A DNA stretch of 16,871 bases, taken from IMCC26077 sp964561165 (GTDB lineage Bacteria > Actinomycetota > Actinomycetes > Nanopelagicales > Nanopelagicaceae). The stretch is taken from NCBI GenBank assembly GCA_964561165.1, contig CAZLOJ010000022.1, forward strand, positions 1 to 16,871. The letters run 5' to 3'. The translations under genes were made by a program, and so were the position numbers. Every line of letters starts with the position of its first letter. Position 1 is the stretch's first letter. Below are positions 13,994-16,871 of this stretch, in pieces. The notes below the pieces were generated by a model, which did not search any database, was not told the DNA's origin, and worked only from the letters and a program-made list of their open reading frames with translations.

Positions 13994-15064
13994 ATGAATC
14001 ATGAGATAAGAATCAAACCAGGTGTTTTGATTATTGAACGTAGAGATGGGCTATTCATCGGTCACATATCCGATCAATTGATATTTCCTGATATGAGATT
14101 CCGAGCGTTACTGCGTGCATTGCATAATTGGGAGTTAATTGATCACATCATCGATTTAAATCATGATATCTCCGTTGAAGAGATAAAGAAATTGATTGAA
14201 CAACTCCACGCAAAACATTTTCTTGAGAAGAGAATACTTAGCGAACTCCCTCAAGAGATAGTAATAAGTCATATGAACGAAATTGGTTTGGCAATTGCTC
14301 CACTTCTCCTAGAAGAAATGTTTCATGTTTCGACATTAGATAAGCGATTAGCCCAGCTTAAAGATGTTCGAGGATCATTTGTCCGTGTGGCAAATCAAAA
14401 AGATAGCTTCGACAACATACTCGCATCGCAATCCAGAGAACTAATCAACAGTGGCAACTTGAAAGCGGATAGCAAGAAGGGCTCTTACAACGCTAAGCAG
14501 CCGCCCCACTTAGTTAGTGGTCAACGTGAAAGCGCGAGCGAGAGCGCCGAGAGCGTCAAGGGAGTCGGAAGTGTCAAGGGTTTCGACAATAGTGGAATAC
14601 ATGAGAATGCATTGGTTCTTGTTACGACATACCCTGAGCCAGAGCTCCTGGCATTTTTGATGGAGCATCAAATTACTCATCTCTTTGTGAGTGCAACCGC
14701 TCTAGGAGCGTTGATAGGGCCTCTTGTGCATCCAGGAGTGAGCCCGTGTTTTCATTGCATCGAACTTCATCGCAGCGAGCGCGATCCACAGTGGCAGAGC
14801 GTGGCCCTGACGCTCTTCGCTGATCGAATGGAGCAAGTTCCGATGGCGAATGCACATTTAACATCTGCTTTGACCGCCGAATTCATACGGTCTGTTGCGC
14901 GCACTCCGAGCACCGGCGCGCGCGTGGCGCGAACCTCTGCCTTCTCTGTGCAATCAGCTATTTCAGATACTGGCTGGGGAGTTCGTGAGGAAGGCCACAC
15001 CTGGTCTTTTCATCCGGAGTGCTCCTGTCATTGGAAAGGTGCGCTTTCAACTCGCGCCCAGTAA
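13994..15064 (+). CDS. Degenerate ThiF/E1-like protein (Rv3196 position), C-terminal zinc Cys retained
   Basis: A 356-residue protein resembling the orphan ThiF/cyclodehydratase-like proteins found beside ABC1 genes in Actinobacteria. The N-terminal 80 residues (opening with IKPGVLIIERRDGLFIG) look like the family's first domain. The nucleotide-binding strand-loop at about 87-102 reads EIVISHMNEIGLAIA and lacks the GxGxxG of E1 enzymes. A low-complexity Ser/Glu/Lys/Gly stretch (about 150-200) follows. The C-terminal half keeps C252-X2-C255 in PCFHCIELHR and C343-S-C345 in HPECSCHW, a likely structural zinc site. No adenylation is expected. The 5' half uses many AT-rich codons (ATA, AGA, TTA), unlike its neighbours. 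The ABC1 start follows 23 bases after the stop, so an operon is likely. Confidence 0.75.
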   Translation: MNHEIRIKPGVLIIERRDGLFIGHISDQLIFPDMRFRALLRALHNWELIDHIIDLNHDISVEEIKKLIEQLHAKHFLEKRILSELPQEIVISHMNEIGLAIAPLLLEEMFHVSTLDKRLAQLKDVRGSFVRVANQKDSFDNILASQSRELINSGNLKADSKKGSYNAKQPPHLVSGQRESASESAESVKGVGSVKGFDNSGIHENALVLVTTYPEPELLAFLMEHQITHLFVSATALGALIGPLVHPGVSPCFHCIELHRSERDPQWQSVALTLFADRMEQVPMANAHLTSALTAEFIRSVARTPSTGARVARTSAFSVQSAISDTGWGVREEGHTWSFHPECSCHWKGALSTRAQ

Positions 15065-15087
15065 GGCAAACCAGAAGAATTACCGCC

Positions 15088-16485
15088 ATGGCCAAACTTC
15101 CCGCTGATGCACGCGATGGGAGAGCGCTGACCGAAAAAGCCAGTAAGGGCGATAAGGACACGCTCGCCACAGGCAGCGTGGCACGGAGCGCGAAGTTAGC
15201 CTCAATCCCCCTATCTGCGATGGGCCGAAGTGCAGTTGGTTTTGGCCGACAGATGATTGGCCAATCAGGAGATCTCGTCTCGAAAGAGATGCAAGCGAAA
15301 ACTGCAGAACAAGTCTTTCGAGTTCTTGGGGAGCTCAAGGGCGGCGCGATGAAATTTGGTCAAGCGCTCTCGGTATTCGAAGCTGCGCTCCCAGAAGAAT
15401 TCGCAGCGCCCTATCGCGAGACGCTTACTAAATTACAAGAAGCAGCGCCACCACTTCCCGCGCGAGTAGTTCATCGAGTGTTAGCAGAACAACTTGGCGA
15501 GGATTGGCGAGATAATTTCGCTGAATTCAATGATAGGCCAGCCGCGTCAGCATCGATTGGTCAAGTACATCGTGGAGTTTGGAAAGATGGTCGCCAAGTG
15601 GCGGTTAAAGTGCAATATCCAGGTGCGGCGGAAGCTTTAATCTCTGATCTCAATCAAATTCAGCGCTTTGCAAAAATCTTTCAACTATTTATGCCAGGTT
15701 TGGAGATGGGCCCACTTCTCGAGGAGTTGCGGGCAAGAATTATCGAAGAGGTAGATTACAAATACGAAGCAGAAGCGCAACGTATCTGCGCAGCAGAATT
15801 TGATGGTGATCCAGACATCGCTATTCCAAAAGTTGTTGCTGCGTCAGATAAAGTGCTTGTCAGCGAATGGCTTGAGGGAACTCCACTATCGAGAATCATC
15901 AGCAAGGGCACCAAAGCGCAACGTGATGCCGCTGGAATTAAGTTAGCGCGCTTTCATTTCACAGCGCCGACAAGGGTTGGACTCTTACATGCCGATCCGC
16001 ATCCAGGGAACTTCCGCTTGCTCGATGATGGTCGGCTCGGTGTGCTTGATTTCGGCGCATGTAATCGACTGCCTAATGGCTTCCCAGAGCCCTTCAAGAG
16101 ATTATTGAAGAATGCGCTTGATGGAAATGCCCAAGCGCTTTACGAGGGCTTCAAAAAGGATGGATTCATCCTCCCAGAGGTTGATGTAGACCCACAGCTA
16201 GTTCTCGATTATCTCCTTCCACTCGTTGAACCGTTACGAGAAGAGACCTTTAAATATTCGCGCGATTGGCTTCGTGTGCAGAGCGCACGTGTTGGCGATC
16301 CACGAAACCCCACCGCAAAAATCGGTTTTCAACTAAATCTGCCGCCGGAGTACATGTTGATTCATCGCGTTACATTGGGAACAACTGGAATCTTCTGCCA
16401 ACTTGGCGCAGAAGGAAAATTCTTGGCAGAAGCGATCTCCTGGTTACCGGAGATCGCTCCTACTGCTCAATCTTCGCGCGCTTAA
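15088..16485 (+). CDS. ABC1/UbiB-family atypical kinase (Rv3197-like)
   Basis: A 465-residue ABC1-family protein, a kinase-fold ATPase related to UbiB/COQ8. The start at 15088 gives MAKLPADARDG; the longer in-frame start at 15019 lies inside the ThiF-like gene. Family motifs are all present: K84GGAMKFGQ92 (the KxGQ signature), the Ala-rich nucleotide loop ASASIGQVHR at 153-162 with K174 (VAVKVQ), HADPHPGN at 301-308 and DFG at 321-323. The opening VARSAKLASIPL matches the actinobacterial branch rather than true UbiB. The target is unknown. Its place beside whiB7 mirrors Rv3197/whiB7, where I recall a link to macrolide susceptibility. The gene converges on whiB7 across a 113-bp gap that contains a T6 run but no clear hairpin. 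Confidence 0.92.
   Translation: MAKLPADARDGRALTEKASKGDKDTLATGSVARSAKLASIPLSAMGRSAVGFGRQMIGQSGDLVSKEMQAKTAEQVFRVLGELKGGAMKFGQALSVFEAALPEEFAAPYRETLTKLQEAAPPLPARVVHRVLAEQLGEDWRDNFAEFNDRPAASASIGQVHRGVWKDGRQVAVKVQYPGAAEALISDLNQIQRFAKIFQLFMPGLEMGPLLEELRARIIEEVDYKYEAEAQRICAAEFDGDPDIAIPKVVAASDKVLVSEWLEGTPLSRIISKGTKAQRDAAGIKLARFHFTAPTRVGLLHADPHPGNFRLLDDGRLGVLDFGACNRLPNGFPEPFKRLLKNALDGNAQALYEGFKKDGFILPEVDVDPQLVLDYLLPLVEPLREETFKYSRDWLRVQSARVGDPRNPTAKIGFQLNLPPEYMLIHRVTLGTTGIFCQLGAEGKFLAEAISWLPEIAPTAQSSRA
16431..16458. other. Perfect 10-bp inverted repeat in the 3' end of the ABC1 gene
   Basis: AGCGATCTCC (16431-16440) pairs with GGAGATCGCT (16449-16458) around an eight-base loop, within the codons for the last 16 residues. 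The stop codon is 25 bases further on and a T6 run follows at 16501-16506, too far for a standard terminator. It may protect the mRNA end or arise from coding constraint. Confidence 0.6.
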
Positions 16486-16598
16486 CCTCTGCACTACTCT
16501 TTTTTGCGTCTGCTCTGCTCCGCGCTCCTCTGTCGTGCATCTACTCACTTCTATCTTCTATTTAGCTTTATTGTGCGCGCTGAAACCTTCTGGTGTTC

Positions 16599-16871
16599 TT
16601 ATGCTGCAGTGCGAGGACGACCGGGTTGTCGTTTTACTTGCACGATTTTCCCGTTATCGAAAATCTCGCCGCCCCATACGCCCCATGGTTCTTCTCGTGA
16701 GAGCGCGCCCTCTAAACATCGCGCACGCATCGGACACGCAGTGCAAAGATCCTTGGCGGTCTCGAGCATCTCTTGAGATTCTGAGAAGAAGAGCTCAGGG
16801 TCGACTGAGTGACATGGAAGTCCAAAACCCTCATCCTCCTTGTAACCCGAATTCTCATTGCGAGTTAGCTC
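16599..16871 (-). CDS. whiB7: WhiB7 transcriptional regulator (5' end outside the window)
   Basis: Ninety C-terminal residues are in frame from the window edge to the TAA at 16601-16599. Four Cys ligands for the [4Fe-4S] cluster are present with Wbl spacing (visible residues 20, 43, 46, 52: C-X22-C-X2-C-X5-C). They are followed by EEPWGVWGGEIFDNG, the WhiB turn that binds sigma factor, and a C-terminal GRPR AT-hook. The AT-hook is the hallmark of WhiB7, which activates intrinsic antibiotic-resistance genes under ribosome stress. Only a weak hook is visible (RQPGRPRTAA), where the mycobacterial protein has a more basic RGRPRK. No start codon lies in the visible frame before the first Cys, so the start and the attenuating leader typical of whiB7 are outside. 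Confidence 0.9.
   Translation of the reverse strand, partial: ELTRNENSGYKEDEGFGLPCHSVDPELFFSESQEMLETAKDLCTACPMRARCLEGALSREEPWGVWGGEIFDNGKIVQVKRQPGRPRTAA

Noticed and set aside
15019..15087. Longer start for the ABC1 gene
   Set aside because: The extra 23 residues are mostly the ThiF-like 3' end in another frame and do not resemble the family's N-terminus.

Overview
The window is chromosomal DNA from an actinobacterium of moderate GC content, about half G+C by eye. Two blocks match gene order that I recall from Mycobacterium tuberculosis. The left block is sigH ... Rv3226c (SRAP) / aroA / rsgA. The right block is Rv3193c (UPF0182) / Rv3194c (PDZ-Lon) / Rv3195 / Rv3196 / Rv3197 (ABC1) / whiB7. 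The moderate GC and compact spacing would suit a small-genome freshwater lineage such as Nanopelagicales, but that is a guess.

Layout. The left edge (1-146) holds the first 36 codons of a leftward gene behind a near-perfect SigR/SigH-type promoter; this is probably the redox sigma factor gene itself. A leftward SRAP DNA-crosslink protein gene (194-871) is divergent from aroA-rsgA (903-3340), with only 31 bp between the chosen starts. hisN (3503-4345) and a Cu(I)-type P1B ATPase (4422-6686) follow, ending at a hairpin terminator. A leftward block holds the initiator tRNA (6736-6809), a seven-helix UPF0182 protein, a PDZ/Lon-like protease and a small membrane protein with a Lys/Ala/Arg tail. 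The rightward block holds a DUF2342-type zincin-fold protein, a 490-bp non-coding stretch, a YgjP-like metallopeptidase, a degenerate ThiF-like protein and an ABC1 kinase. The right edge carries the leftward 3' part of whiB7.

How the genes relate. Most are housekeeping genes: shikimate and histidine biosynthesis, ribosome assembly, initiation tRNA and copper efflux. The two edges carry stress regulators: a probable thiol-oxidative sigma factor and the antibiotic-response factor WhiB7.

The most informative patterns are these. (1) Seven protein genes start with TANNNT, then 6-7 bases, then ATG, the arrangement expected for leaderless mRNAs. (2) Short tandem repeats of 9, 17 and 23 bp occur between and inside genes, and low-complexity inserts occur in conserved enzymes. 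(3) The 12738-13227 gap contains a possible structured RNA with a terminator and a cluster of DnaA-box-like sites that runs into the next promoter. I saw no insertion sequence, CRISPR array, phage gene or recognisable defence system.
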